A stretch of DNA of 59,554 bases from Dehalococcoidia bacterium (GCA_030619685.1 JAUXAX010000009.1:1-59554), one strand, 5' to 3'; numbered from the stretch's first letter, positions 1 through 8,623 are shown. Made by a program: numbers and translations. The notes: generated by a model from the letters alone, not told the origin.

Positions 1-2
1 TT

Positions 3-158
3 CAGTTAGAGCAACTGCCTCTCAGAGAGATCCTAGAGCTCTTGCTGAGAGGGAAAGAGAGTGCTACAACTAAGGCAAAGTGTCAAGAAACCGCAATAGC
101 CTCGCAACCCTACTTGAAGACTCTGCCTTGGTTGCAATCCACCAGGCAGTCTGGTTGA
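3..158 (+). CDS. C-terminal end of a gene entering from outside
   Basis: The third frame is open from the window edge for 51 codons to a TGA, with no internal start. It begins with a leucine-rich amphipathic stretch (QLEQLPLREILELLLRG). No family is recognised. An open stretch this short can arise by chance, so it is listed only as a possible partial gene. The ~140 bases after it contain no supported gene. Confidence 0.3.
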   Translation, partial: QLEQLPLREILELLLRGKESATTKAKCQETAIASQPYLKTLPWLQSTRQSG

Positions 159-298
159 GGCCATCGTCTCGAAGGGCTTGAAAGCCCTCGTTTGGGTCAC
201 AAAACGATGTAGTGTGCAATGAATTGCTAAACGTTAGCCCGCTCGAGTAGTATCCATGAACCTTGGGAAATGTCTTGGGGTATTAGGGGCTTTCTGAC

Positions 299-1063
299 TT
301 GACATCAGCCATATGCAATCCCAAAATGGAGGATGCCCGCACCGGTGTTCCAGTAAGCGGGTTTGGTAAGCTCGACATGACAACCCACTTGCTGCTGAAT
401 AATGGAAAAGTGCTACATCAACCCGACAAGGAAATGTTCTACTATCTCTGCAGGTTTGGGCGTTATCCGAAGTACGATGAAGTTCAGCCTTCGGATCTCG
501 ACACCGTAAGGGACCAAGATAGGGAGCTGGCGAACAAGATGGCGGCACGCATGGGCAAGGAGGTCTGGAAACCTCTAATTGGGGTAAGTATCGCTCGGAT
601 TAAAACCGAATGGGATTTACTGCGTATGAAAGATCACGAATGGCTAAGTTGTTCTGGCGAAACCAAGGAAGTCTTGCAGCCCCTCTTTCTCCCTCGTATC
701 AACGTAGCGCGACTGACCAAGGCTCTTCATAGAAAGAGACCAAGCTTTATTCCAGTTTGTGACAGCATTCTAGTCCAGCAGTTGAACATGGTCGCCGATA
801 CTCAGGCAGATCTGCTTATTCAGTGCATGACAAAGCTGCGCCAAGTAGGACAAGCAAACATCTCTGCCCTGACTACTCTACGCGGTATCCTTATGGATAA
901 GGCAATCAATGTGACAGAGTTAAGGATACTGGAGTTTCTCTACTGGGTGAAATTTGGTCCCTTCGGAACATTACAGCAAAAGAACAAGTTCCGACCAAAA
1001 TGCCAAACCTTCAGGGTAACTGGAAAGTGCTTGCTAGGTATAACCCAGAGTTCATGTATTTGA
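299..1063 (+). CDS. DUF6308-like hypothetical protein
   Basis: A soluble protein of about 254 residues with no signal peptide or membrane segment. The central part reads ARLTKALHRKRPSFIPVCDS, followed later by an LRILEFLYWVKFG segment. That pairing resembles the DUF6308 family (rich in 'RP.liPvyDs' motifs and known mostly from Actinobacteria and Chloroflexi), whose biochemical role is unknown to me. The start is uncertain: a TTG at 299 has a purine-rich AGGGG about 10 bases upstream, while an in-frame ATG at 326 has none. The gene stands alone on the plus strand. The ~240 bases after it hold nothing I can recognise. Confidence 0.55.
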   Translation: MTSAICNPKMEDARTGVPVSGFGKLDMTTHLLLNNGKVLHQPDKEMFYYLCRFGRYPKYDEVQPSDLDTVRDQDRELANKMAARMGKEVWKPLIGVSIARIKTEWDLLRMKDHEWLSCSGETKEVLQPLFLPRINVARLTKALHRKRPSFIPVCDSILVQQLNMVADTQADLLIQCMTKLRQVGQANISALTTLRGILMDKAINVTELRILEFLYWVKFGPFGTLQQKNKFRPKCQTFRVTGKCLLGITQSSCI

Positions 1064-1304
1064 GAGAGAGCAGGCACCAGGCCAGTAGTAATTCTTTTTG
1101 AGACGGATTGTCCTAAGAAGAGCCTTGTCCCAGTCGCTTGAACTTTTTGGACAAATGTGCAATGCTTGGAAAGCTTCAGAAACAGAGGACATTTTCTTGA
1201 AGGCATCAACCGCCGCTAGGAACGAAGATAGGCACTCCTACTAAATGACTGCCACAATTTGGGGGCTTCCCATTTTATTGCTATCTTGGGGCTGCAAATC
1301 CCTG

Positions 1305-1961
1305 CTATGCTATCGACTTCGCAAATGTTTCTGCTCTAGGCTTCAAAATCCTTAGCCATCCCGCCCAGATTAGCAAAACAAAGACCATATTGAAGATGTA
1401 AAAGTAATCGTGAACATAGACTCCAGTTAGCCATTCTAGATAAATGCTCAATGTTATTCTGAAGATATTGAATCCCAAAAGTATAGCCAGCCCTGCGCAG
1501 ATACCGGTTAAGCGCTGTCTAGAAGTTGCTCCAGGCGCAGCTAAAACCAAGGCGATATAAACATAGAAAAGCGTACCTCCAAGGCAACCAACACTGATAT
1601 CAGATGTAAGAGAGGGATTTTCCAGCCCGATAATTGGGCCTGAGACATAGCATTCTGCTCCACCTAAATTTAGTATTCCGCCAACTATTCTCGCGGTCAA
1701 ATTGCGCATCGCATTATGGAAAGCCGGAAAAAACCTAACGAGAGCCCGTTCGAGAAAGATAAAGGCCAAAAAGACTGTTCCATAACGGGCTAAGAAACCT
1801 AAGAAAGACTGCTTAACTCTCCGAGCGCCGATAAGATAAGCGGCTGTGGCAAATCCTACTATTAGTATTAGAAATGTAATCCCAGTGATAACCCGCGACA
1901 TTAGACAAAGCCCTATAAATAAGGCTAAAACCCCTAGTCCAATAATCGTCCATTTCTTCAT
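1305..1961 (-). CDS. Exosortase/archaeosortase family transpeptidase
   Basis: An integral membrane protein of about 218 residues with roughly six hydrophobic segments. The three residues that define exosortases and archaeosortases are visible in order: Cys126 (SVGCLGG), Arg168 (NIFRI, inside a membrane segment) and His184 (YVHDY). These enzymes cut a C-terminal sorting tail from an exported protein and transfer it to another acceptor at the membrane. The upstream gene encodes a protein with such a tail, so this is probably a dedicated one-enzyme, one-substrate pair. I chose the ATG at 1961 because AAAGGCGA lies just upstream; a longer reading starts at 1982. A terminator-like hairpin lies between the two genes, so the enzyme may be made by read-through at a lower level than its substrate. 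The short length is nearer to the archaeosortase-like types than to the long EPS-linked exosortases. Confidence 0.82.
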   Translation of the reverse strand: MKKWTIIGLGVLALFIGLCLMSRVITGITFLILIVGFATAAYLIGARRVKQSFLGFLARYGTVFLAFIFLERALVRFFPAFHNAMRNLTARIVGGILNLGGAECYVSGPIIGLENPSLTSDISVGCLGGTLFYVYIALVLAAPGATSRQRLTGICAGLAILLGFNIFRITLSIYLEWLTGVYVHDYFYIFNMVFVLLIWAGWLRILKPRAETFAKSIA

Positions 1962-1970
1962 CGCTTCGCC

Positions 1971-2007
1971 TTTGAAAAGCAAAAGGACTAGCAGAGATCG
2001 CTAGCCC
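1971..2007 (-). terminator. Terminator/attenuator between substrate and exosortase genes
   Basis: On the minus strand GGGCTAGC and GCTAGTCC pair over 8 bp (one G-U) around a 7-base loop, followed by TTTTGCTTTT. This sits in the 98-base gap just before the exosortase start. A second inverted repeat (CCTGAT/ATCAGG) precedes it at 2013-2038. It fits partial termination, leaving the exosortase to read-through. This is inferred from shape only. Confidence 0.5.
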
Positions 2008-2059
2008 TTTCCGCCTGATTTTTTGATGCCCTATCAGGAAAAACCAGCGTCAACGTACT

Positions 2060-4948
2060 TTAGGCTCGCTTCAGCAATCTCCTCCAGATCAAGTAACCTA
2101 AACCACCAGCTGCAACTGCGGCTGCTGCGAATACATACCAGTTGGGAAAGACCGGCGTAATAATAACCTTAGCACAGCGCTCACAATCGATGCAATCCCA
2201 GCCCTCGTCACACCCGGTTGGATCTGGAGCTGCTGATTGATCACAAAATTCTTCTGGCCGCCCACTCCAATATCCATCACCACAGCTAGGAGTGATCACA
2301 CCCTTCATGCAGGACTGACAATCGATGCAAACCCAGCCAGGGTCACACCCGGTTGGACCTGGAACTGCTGATTGATCACAAAATTCTCCCAGCTTCTGAT
2401 CCCAAACTTTATTACCACAGTTCGTACATTTACACTTGTCAAGGTCGCAAACCTCACCTTTTGAACAATCCTCATTTCTTTCACACTCAGCTCCACATTC
2501 ACCTCTTACACATTTAGGTGGATCCCATGGATCTTCTAGACACAGACACTCGACGCAGTTACCCTTGTCATCCCTGGTTTTCAGTTTATTGCCCTCGCAC
2601 TCTTTTGTTGTTTGACCACACTGCTCAGAGTCATCCTTTGGAGGATCACATTGTTCAAATACTCTTTGACTGTTGGGTTGTTGAACTTCAAAATCACCAC
2701 ACCAACAGATTCTCGGCGGAACAATAATCAGCAGGCTGTTGGCACCTTCAGGTCTGCAAGGTTTGAACACCTTGCTTGAATTACTAACCCTATCTACTGC
2801 CCATATATAACAACTCATTATCCAATGCTGCACACAATCATAGTTGCGAAATTCTATAGTCCTCTCGAATTTGTTGCTGGCTTCATCATAATATTCGTCC
2901 CACTTGGGCGTCTCAGCGGTATGGCAATAATTTTCCACCGCGGGCTCACACTGAATACATACACTCATAAGACCTGATCCATCTTGTGCCTCAAAACGAA
3001 CGGTCTTCCATCCGAATTTTCCAAACGTCCCCCCTCCTACTTCGGTAATGTTAACATATGGACCACAAATATCGGGATCTCCTTGGAAGATCTTCCTAAC
3101 GCCGACAATGTCGGCAAGAAACTTCCAAACAGTCAGCTCTCCTCTTTCAAGCTCCTTTGCCCATTCATAATGCTGCTTTCCCTTCAGTGCTAGGTCTCCA
3201 GCGTTACTTACAAATTGGTATGCAGTAGGAGCCCCAGCCATTGCCAAATTCAACGAAAGCCCAATAATAAATTCACCAATACCCTCGAGTTGCCTCGCAC
3301 CATCGATATAAAATTGATAAATAGTCGGGTCGCGGTTACCAACTAATTCCCCTCTATATACTAACTCTTCCCCAACGGCTAGTGTTTCCACATATCCAGA
3401 TCCACCCAGGTCAAGAGACTCGCCCGCCCCATTAGCTAGTAAAATATTCCAATAGATGTTTGAATAACCATCGCCTACTTTCTCTATTACGGAATAGCCT
3501 GGTTCGCTCAGCGAAAAAGTTTCATTTCCTCTTATCAAAGAGTAATCAGAATAGACTGTTTCAATCTTTCTTATTTCTACACTTCCCGGTTCTTTCTGTA
3601 TGACAGTCGTATTGTAATGAGCAGATATCGCCGTATCCTCTTCTACATCCGAGGTCATAGTTAGATCAAGCCAGCTTTCCACCTGATTATCTGAGACGAT
3701 CAATTCTTCTTTGACAAAGGACAAATTCCAATTTATGCCGAAATCATTTATCTCCTGAGAACCCTCGGCACAGTAACTATTAGGGCCGGTTTGACTAATC
3801 GTGATGGTAGGTTTAGCAGAATATGTTTCTGTAATAATACGAGTAGGCCGATCCGGATCGGAAGATACTCCCTCAGTCTCAAAAACTTCAAAACTGTGAA
3901 CGCCATATATATTTTGCCGAATGGATAATTGGGTAGGGCTATTTTCAGTCCATTCTAGAGTATAATTCAGGGAATAACTTTCTTTTAAATCAGGTGCAGA
4001 CAAAAGAAAATCTATTTCTTCTTTCCAATCGGAGGAACTTATCCTAGACCAGTGGTATTCGCCTACCCCCTGAAAAGTTTTCTCACTATCGCCCAAAATA
4101 GTTTCAAAATAGTGTTCAGCTTTGACATATGTGTCATTATCTGATTGGAGTTCTTCTAGATTGGTATGACTACCATAGGTAATCCGATGTCCGAAGTTCA
4201 TAAGTAGTTGATTTATCGCCATTTGTGTCGCTCTAATACCATCATCTATAGAAGATAGTGGACCACTATTTTCTGCTCCAAGAGTCGAATAATAAGCATC
4301 AACACCACCGTGACGGTCCCAGTCTTGAGGTTGATCAGTATCAGTTGAATTTTTGTCTCGGCCAATAGATTCCCCAGCCAAAACAGTTTTACCAGTTGCA
4401 AAACCTATATCAAAATATTCTCCCGAACTCCATATCCTTGCAGTGACGGCATAATGGTGAGCCTGACCAGGATTGTAATCTTGATCAGAGCTCCAGGAAA
4501 TAAAATCAGCAATCGTGGTCGGCCCAGGCGAACCAGAGTAAAGACCTACTTCATCTTCTAGATTGTTAAAGACCTCCAGATTATTGCCAGTACAAAAAAG
4601 ACCGTATCCATCTGAAAAATCGTCAATACTACTCCCTGCACCAAAGAACACGATAAGATAGCTATCACTAGGCAGATCCCAACTTGGAAGTGTAGTGGCT
4701 GTTGTTCCATCTCTATTTGAAATTGTCCAACCATCGAGGTTCTCAGGCCCTATTCCTGCGTTGTACAGCTCAAGCCATTCTATTCCTGTGTCGTTTCCAA
4801 AGGGATTAAACATTACTTCGTTGATCTTTACCAGTTGCTCTGTCTGCGCGAGTGCCGTTCTAGCGTCGCCACCGGGGATCGACATTTCTACGACCAGCAA
4901 AATCAACGCGAATAAGGACAATGTCTTGAGAAGTCGTGTCAATTTCAT
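2060..4948 (-). CDS. Lamin-tail-domain surface protein with C-terminal sorting tail
   Basis: A large exported protein of 962 residues. Residues 1-35 form a signal peptide (KTLSLFALILLVVEM core). Residues ~38-170 look like a lamin tail domain (INEVMFNPFGN ... WLELYNAG), often found in bacterial cell-surface proteins. The middle is a long region of unknown fold, likely beta-rich. The last quarter is cysteine-rich: several CxxC clusters, then two 44-residue tandem repeats of the form CG...EFCDQSA.P.PTGCD. The C-terminus is tripartite: a PVFPNWYV motif, a hydrophobic segment and a basic RRLLKRA end, the layout of exosortase substrates. The downstream exosortase is the expected processing enzyme. 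GGGAGG lies 6 bases before the ATG. The ~310-nt leader contains two structured segments and one copy of the element also found ahead of two histidine kinases. Low GC and asparagine/serine richness fit a secreted protein. Confidence 0.85.
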   Translation of the reverse strand: MKLTRLLKTLSLFALILLVVEMSIPGGDARTALAQTEQLVKINEVMFNPFGNDTGIEWLELYNAGIGPENLDGWTISNRDGTTATTLPSWDLPSDSYLIVFFGAGSSIDDFSDGYGLFCTGNNLEVFNNLEDEVGLYSGSPGPTTIADFISWSSDQDYNPGQAHHYAVTARIWSSGEYFDIGFATGKTVLAGESIGRDKNSTDTDQPQDWDRHGGVDAYYSTLGAENSGPLSSIDDGIRATQMAINQLLMNFGHRITYGSHTNLEELQSDNDTYVKAEHYFETILGDSEKTFQGVGEYHWSRISSSDWKEEIDFLLSAPDLKESYSLNYTLEWTENSPTQLSIRQNIYGVHSFEVFETEGVSSDPDRPTRIITETYSAKPTITISQTGPNSYCAEGSQEINDFGINWNLSFVKEELIVSDNQVESWLDLTMTSDVEEDTAISAHYNTTVIQKEPGSVEIRKIETVYSDYSLIRGNETFSLSEPGYSVIEKVGDGYSNIYWNILLANGAGESLDLGGSGYVETLAVGEELVYRGELVGNRDPTIYQFYIDGARQLEGIGEFIIGLSLNLAMAGAPTAYQFVSNAGDLALKGKQHYEWAKELERGELTVWKFLADIVGVRKIFQGDPDICGPYVNITEVGGGTFGKFGWKTVRFEAQDGSGLMSVCIQCEPAVENYCHTAETPKWDEYYDEASNKFERTIEFRNYDCVQHWIMSCYIWAVDRVSNSSKVFKPCRPEGANSLLIIVPPRICWCGDFEVQQPNSQRVFEQCDPPKDDSEQCGQTTKECEGNKLKTRDDKGNCVECLCLEDPWDPPKCVRGECGAECERNEDCSKGEVCDLDKCKCTNCGNKVWDQKLGEFCDQSAVPGPTGCDPGWVCIDCQSCMKGVITPSCGDGYWSGRPEEFCDQSAAPDPTGCDEGWDCIDCERCAKVIITPVFPNWYVFAAAAVAAGGLGYLIWRRLLKRA
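2153..2419 (-). repeat. Two tandem 132-bp repeats encoding Cys-rich modules
   Basis: Units at 2288-2419 and 2153-2284, separated by one serine codon. Each encodes 44 residues with seven cysteines (CG, FC, GCD, GW.CIDC, C) and ends in ITP. DNA identity is highest over the EFCDQSA to CIDC part. The spacing suggests disulfide- or metal-stabilised stalk modules just ahead of the sorting tail. Confidence 0.7.
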
Positions 4949-5039
4949 TTCAACCTCCCCTTTTGGACCCCACGTCCGAGTGTGATTGGCGATGTTCTAG
5001 AGATACTAAGGTCACATCTTGGTAGACGCGACATTGCAC

Positions 5040-5113
5040 GGACAGGAGAAGTGCCCTTTCTCAGCCGACTGCACCCCTGCCTGCTACAGAGGTCTGCCCC
5101 TCAGTGGGAGCAG
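5040..5113 (-). ncRNA. Candidate structured leader element, copy A
   Basis: This lies in the 5' leader of the exosortase-substrate gene. Read on the minus strand: hairpin P1 (CTGCTCC at 5107-5113 with GGGGCAG at 5094-5100, loop CACTGA), P2 (ACCTCTG at 5087-5093 with CAGGGGT at 5073-5079), and P3 (GTGC at 5071-5074 with GCAC at 5051-5054). A 3' CTGTCC (5040-5045) could instead pair with GGGCAG of P1. The primary sequence is shared with two copies ahead of histidine-kinase genes at 38,643 and 39,236. In this copy P2 is fully paired, whereas the others have one T-T mismatch. It matches no riboswitch class I know. Function is inferred. Confidence 0.5.
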
Positions 5114-5159
5114 AACAAAAATAGGAATACCCAAAGGCAACCATCTTTACTGAGCAATC

Positions 5160-5256
5160 AAAACGGGTGAAACGCCCGTAACGAAGGTCCCTCTACCGAG
5201 GGAGCGATGTGGACCGGGGTAGCTAAGGTGTCGTGAAGGAACTACGTTCAGGTTCA
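5160..5256 (-). other. 5' leader segment with hairpins and a terminator-like stem
   Basis: The first part of the transcript from the promoter at 5263-5291. On the minus strand it holds GTGAAC facing GTTC..TCAC, then TCCCTC/GAGGGA around a GGTA loop, then ACGGG/CCCGT (5163-5179) directly followed by TTTT. The layout of structured domain then terminator-like stem ahead of a gene resembles an attenuator or riboswitch. No known class is recognised. It lies ~50 nt 5' of copy A, so this leader has two separate structured parts. Confidence 0.35.
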
Positions 5257-5262
5257 CTCCGC

Positions 5263-5291
5263 TTTATACCACCGTCATCAACTCTTGTCAA
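5263..5291 (-). promoter_or_regulatory. Sigma-70-type promoter of the surface-protein operon
   Basis: Minus strand TTGACA (5286-5291), a 17-base spacer and TATAAA (5263-5268). Transcription would begin near 5256, giving a leader of about 310 nt before the surface-protein start codon. Confidence 0.65.
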
Positions 5292-5300
5292 TATCCTTCA

Positions 5301-5356
5301 CCTAATTTGACCTCACTTTTCCTACCATTCTTTACCTTTCGTGCCCATTATTTACC
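5301..5356 (-). promoter_or_regulatory. Three direct repeats upstream of the promoter
   Basis: Minus strand GGTAAATAATGG (5345-5356), GGTAAAGAATGG (5325-5336) and GGTCAAATTAGG (5301-5312), with starts 20 and 24 bases apart, about two helical turns. They lie just upstream of the -35 box, where an activator would bind. The rest of the gap up to 5632 has no supported gene. Confidence 0.4.
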
Positions 5357-5632
5357 TTTTCCACCATCTTTCCAAAGTATATCAGCGTCCCAAAGTGGAG
5401 GGAATGTTTTTTGTGGTTAAAGCGGAGCTATAAAGAGGGACTGTCCTTTTCGCAATGTATGTAACAGAACAACTGATTGTGACCCCAGCTACACATTATG
5501 AGTTCTTGTTAACCTACTGCCTGGGCGCCCTCCGGCGCATGGGAGATCCTGCTATCCCGGGGGAGTGGCCGCTACACGTAAGAACCAGCTCACAGCTACC
5601 CGGGCCACCGTGGAAAGAGCTTCGGCGATGTT

Positions 5633-6535
5633 CTACCCCCTCGTCTCGATAGGCTGCCACTGCCACCCGCCTCCCATCTGGGCAACGTGACCTAGACCTG
5701 GGAACGGGAAGTGAAAGGCAAGCACCAGGGCCTTCTCAGCCGTAGCCCTGTTCAGAAGCTGGCGCCTAGTAGCTACCACCTCGTGGGGAGCAAAATCGAC
5801 GACCGCATGCCATTCTGGCTGCTCGAGATGGATGGGATGGAGTGCGGCATCTGAGATGCATAGCAGTTGCTCACCTCGCGAGGAAATGGCCAGCGCCATG
5901 TGTCCCGGCGTGTGGCCAGGTGCCGCGAGGGCATGTATGCCTGGCACGATCTCCGTTTCATGATCAACGAGGTCGAGTTGGCCTTGAATCGGTGGGAGGT
6001 TGTTGTGGGCGAACTTCAGGAGGACTTCTTTGCCGTGTTCATCAAGCTTCAGTCCTGCCTGTTCTGACGTCCAGAAATCCCACTCGTCTTTCCACATAAT
6101 GTGGCGGGCCTTTGGGAAAGCTGGCTTGCCTTCGGCGTCGGTATTCCCGCCGATGTGGTCCGGATGCCCATGCGTGAGGATGACCATATCAATGTCCCCA
6201 GGCGCAATCCCTCCTGCCTGGAGGTTCTGAAGAAGTCTTCCTGTGCTTGCGTCAAGACCATCCGCACCCGTATCCACCAGCACCTGATGCTCACCTGTGT
6301 TGACCACCACGCAGATATACGGACTTACCCACGCAGCCCACTGTTCTGGCTGTATGCTGTGTTCGCGAAGCTCCCGCTCAAGGAGTTCTCTTGGCGCGTT
6401 GGCGAAGAGAAAGGTAGCAGGAGGTGGGAAGGTCGGTGGTGCGTATGTGAGGGTGCCATCGCTGACGGCCATGCATTGGAAGCTCCCCACCCTGAACCGA
6501 TAGATTTCGGTGAGCATGTTCCTGTCCCCATTCAT
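5633..6535 (-). CDS. Metallo-beta-lactamase-fold hydrolase
   Basis: A cytosolic protein of 300 residues with the THGHPDHIGG motif (HxHxDH) that binds two metal ions. Further ligands are visible: the His in APGHTPGH, the Asp in CISDAALHP and a C-terminal His in AFHFPFPG. It is closest in feel to the AttM/quorum-quenching-lactonase and AidB-like branch of the superfamily, but the substrate cannot be told from sequence alone. The start ATG lies one base after the stop of the upstream methyltransferase gene, so the two are probably translationally coupled in one operon. An in-frame ATG six codons later is an alternative start. Confidence 0.85.
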   Translation of the reverse strand: MNGDRNMLTEIYRFRVGSFQCMAVSDGTLTYAPPTFPPPATFLFANAPRELLERELREHSIQPEQWAAWVSPYICVVVNTGEHQVLVDTGADGLDASTGRLLQNLQAGGIAPGDIDMVILTHGHPDHIGGNTDAEGKPAFPKARHIMWKDEWDFWTSEQAGLKLDEHGKEVLLKFAHNNLPPIQGQLDLVDHETEIVPGIHALAAPGHTPGHMALAISSRGEQLLCISDAALHPIHLEQPEWHAVVDFAPHEVVATRRQLLNRATAEKALVLAFHFPFPGLGHVAQMGGGWQWQPIETRG

Positions 6536-6536
6536 T

Positions 6537-7271
6537 TCAAGTCTTCTTCAGTTCAATTCTTATGTAAGCGCCCTCTTTTTTCACATCATAGTTTTTGAAT
6601 AGGCTTTCGTTGAGAGCTCTTCCAATTTTGCCTGAAGTATAAACGTCTGTTCTATACCCTACGTGCAGGCGGGGCCAGACTCTCTCTATGACCCATAACG
6701 GCAGGGGAAGGTCTTCCTCCATTCCCAAGCTTCGAACAGTTTCTTCAAACTCCGCCTTCGTGACATCCTTTCGTCCATCGTACATCCAAGCCTCTCCTCC
6801 ACGCTTGAGGATTCGGTGCGTCTCGTTGAACGCTTTAATAGGTTCTCTTAGATGGTGAATCAACCCTGTGCTGACAACGAGGTCTGTGGAATTGTCTTCA
6901 AAACCAGTATTGTAAGCACTGCCGACGTTGAATCTAACCCTATCTGCGAGTCCCTCTTTCTCAGCATTCTTTCTCGCTATCCTCACCATGTCCTCGGAGA
7001 TGTCGATTCCAACCACCTCAACATTATCTATTTGCTTTGCTATCTCTATAGGTAGACGTCCAGGGCCTGTGCCCATATCAAGAATGGTGCCTGATACTTG
7101 TCTATCCTTGACCCGCTTTGCGATCTGCTTAAACCACTTGACGAAAGTCCGGTTGGCATACCTATCGTAGAGCCTGCTGAAAGGCCAGGGTATTCCCTCT
7201 CGCATGATCATTTCTAGGATGACCTTTAACGCATACTTTGTGGATTTTTCCAATGGTACGGTTTTGCACAA
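6537..7271 (-). CDS. Class I SAM-dependent methyltransferase
   Basis: A protein of about 244 residues with the Rossmann-type methyltransferase core. Motif I is ILDMGTGPGRLPIEIA (residues ~63-78), motif II VVGIDIS, and motif III/IV STGLIHHLREPIKAFNE, where the double His resembles UbiE/COQ5 and related small-molecule methyltransferases. An alpha-helical C-terminal cap follows. The substrate is unknown. It is the first gene of a two-gene operon with a metallo-hydrolase. The TTG start at 7271 is uncertain; in-frame ATGs at 7211 and 7205 would remove ~20 N-terminal residues without touching the fold. Confidence 0.82.
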   Translation of the reverse strand: MCKTVPLEKSTKYALKVILEMIMREGIPWPFSRLYDRYANRTFVKWFKQIAKRVKDRQVSGTILDMGTGPGRLPIEIAKQIDNVEVVGIDISEDMVRIARKNAEKEGLADRVRFNVGSAYNTGFEDNSTDLVVSTGLIHHLREPIKAFNETHRILKRGGEAWMYDGRKDVTKAEFEETVRSLGMEEDLPLPLWVIERVWPRLHVGYRTDVYTSGKIGRALNESLFKNYDVKKEGAYIRIELKKT

Positions 7272-7760
7272 ACGATGTCAACCGCTATTGAAAAAGCCAG
7301 TGAGCAGCGTTATGCCCAATCATCCCGCGCACAATGCGAGTGTACGGGTGAACAAAACCGAGTTTTGTTCAATAGACCCAACAGCCAGCAGACCCCCAGA
7401 GTTGCTTCCCGGTTCCCTATGCAGTAACCTCTCTTGTCCTCAGTTCAATACGCGGTAATCTAAATGGCAGATACTGTAGTCCGTTACGGCTGTGCCATCC
7501 CGACACAGCTTCTCGCCCAGCAATGGGCGCTCCAAAACGGGGATATCGCCTACCCTATTAGACGAGACACTAATTCTTAGGCACTCCAAAAGGACTTCCT
7601 ATCGCAACACTGGTCAGCTTGACAAACTCTGATCGAGTGGTATCATGATATCGATAACCTGTTAAAAGTTTGCTATTCCCCGACCTGTTCTATTTCCCAG
7701 GCATTCCCCAGGCCATGGATGATCAAACCCTAATCAGGTAGGAAAGAAAGGAGGTCATCC
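7272..7760. other. Intergenic region with a perfect palindrome
   Basis: No gene is supported here. A perfect 10-bp inverted repeat (TGAACAAAAC / GTTTTGTTCA, 3-base loop) lies at 7349-7371 between divergent genes. Related half-palindromes with TTGAACAAAA occur near 10,099 and 23,682. It could be an operator or a remnant of a small mobile repeat. Confidence 0.45.
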
Positions 7761-8060
7761 ATGAGCTACACGGACAAAACCCTCACTTGCTTGGATTGCG
7801 GCACGAGTTTCACCTTTAGCGCTTCCGAGCAGGAGTTCTTCGCTTCCAAGGGCTTCACCAATGAGCCAGGGCGTTGTCCTGACTGCCGGGCAGCCAGAAA
7901 ACAACAGCGCAGTGGTGGGTACGGTGGCGGAGGCTACCGGCAGAGGCAAATGCATCCGGCCGTCTGCGCCTCGTGCGGCAAAGACTGCGAAGTACCGTTC
8001 GAGCCACGCGACGGGCGACCGGTGTATTGCTCAGACTGCTACACTCCGGCTAGGCGGTAG
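7761..8060 (+). CDS. CxxC zinc-ribbon protein
   Basis: A 99-residue basic protein with two zinc ribbons. The N-terminal one is CLDCGTSFTF ... CPDCR (residues ~10-45), the common zinc-ribbon family of Chloroflexota and related phyla. The C-terminal one is CASCGKDCEVPF ... YCSDCY (~73-94). The linker is glycine/arginine-rich (RSGGYGGGGYRQRQ), suggesting RNA or DNA contact. AAAGGAGG lies 8 bases before the ATG. It stands alone, with a terminator-like hairpin after it. The family is abundant and uncharacterised; a role in nucleic-acid or ribosome binding is inference. Confidence 0.88.
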   Translation: MSYTDKTLTCLDCGTSFTFSASEQEFFASKGFTNEPGRCPDCRAARKQQRSGGYGGGGYRQRQMHPAVCASCGKDCEVPFEPRDGRPVYCSDCYTPARR

Positions 8061-8126
8061 CCACAAGAGAAGAGCAGTTACCTGCTGATCCTGCCAGGAT
8101 CGCTTTGAGGACTTAGACTGAGGATA

Positions 8127-8162
8127 CGGGCAGGTGGGAATGGTGCCCGATTCCTCTTTTTT
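8127..8162 (+). terminator. Rho-independent terminator after the zinc-ribbon gene
   Basis: CGGGC ... GCCCG (8127-8149) followed by a T-rich tract ending in TTTTTT. A shorter perfect hairpin (GATCCTG/CAGGATC) lies ~25 bases before it. The remaining bases to 8416 hold no supported gene. Confidence 0.55.
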
Positions 8163-8416
8163 ACCAATCATGTAATGTGCATCCCAACATATTCTTCGCT
8201 TTTACCACTTTTACGCGCTTACCCTTAAAGTGCTCTTGAGTTTATTTAACCCGGATCTGCCACAATAATACGAATAGTGCGCATAGCCACAATATCGCAG
8301 TTGCTGATGGCGAGCTGATCGAGGTGTGGCGCCTTCCGTGAAGGTTGCGGTAATGACAGATAACCGATCGCAGTCGTTTGCAGCCGTTTTTCCATTTTAT
8401 TTGAGGGAGGTTTGAG

Positions 8417-8623
8417 ATGGGGAATGAGCGCGAGGCAGTTCATGATGACGATTGCAAGCAGTGTATTCATCACTGGTTAATAGATGAGAGGAATTTCGGG
8501 GTTTGCAAGAAGTGCGGAGCGGGTGAGCAGTTTTCCCGTTCGTGGAGCGCCGCGAGCTTCCAAAAGGCTTGGTGCAACACGTCTAGTAAGGTGCAGCATA
8601 ATGTCCCGCGCACCAAGAGCTGA
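8417..8623 (+). CDS. Small two-CxxC metal-binding protein
   Basis: A 68-residue protein preceded by a strong GGGAGG ribosome-binding site 6 bases before the ATG. It has two Cys pairs, CKQC (residues ~13-16) and CKKC (~31-34), framing HHWLIDERNFGV, the spacing of a compact zinc finger. The C-terminal half is polar and probably unstructured. I do not recognise the family beyond a generic zinc-binding mini-protein. The good binding site and clustered cysteines argue for a real gene. Confidence 0.6.
   Translation: MGNEREAVHDDDCKQCIHHWLIDERNFGVCKKCGAGEQFSRSWSAASFQKAWCNTSSKVQHNVPRTKS

Noticed and set aside
5040..5113. Leader element as a known c-di-GMP-I or FMN riboswitch
   Set aside because: GGGCAGACC recalls GGGCAAACC of c-di-GMP-I, and GGGGCAG recalls FMN aptamers, but the remaining conserved blocks of those classes are absent.
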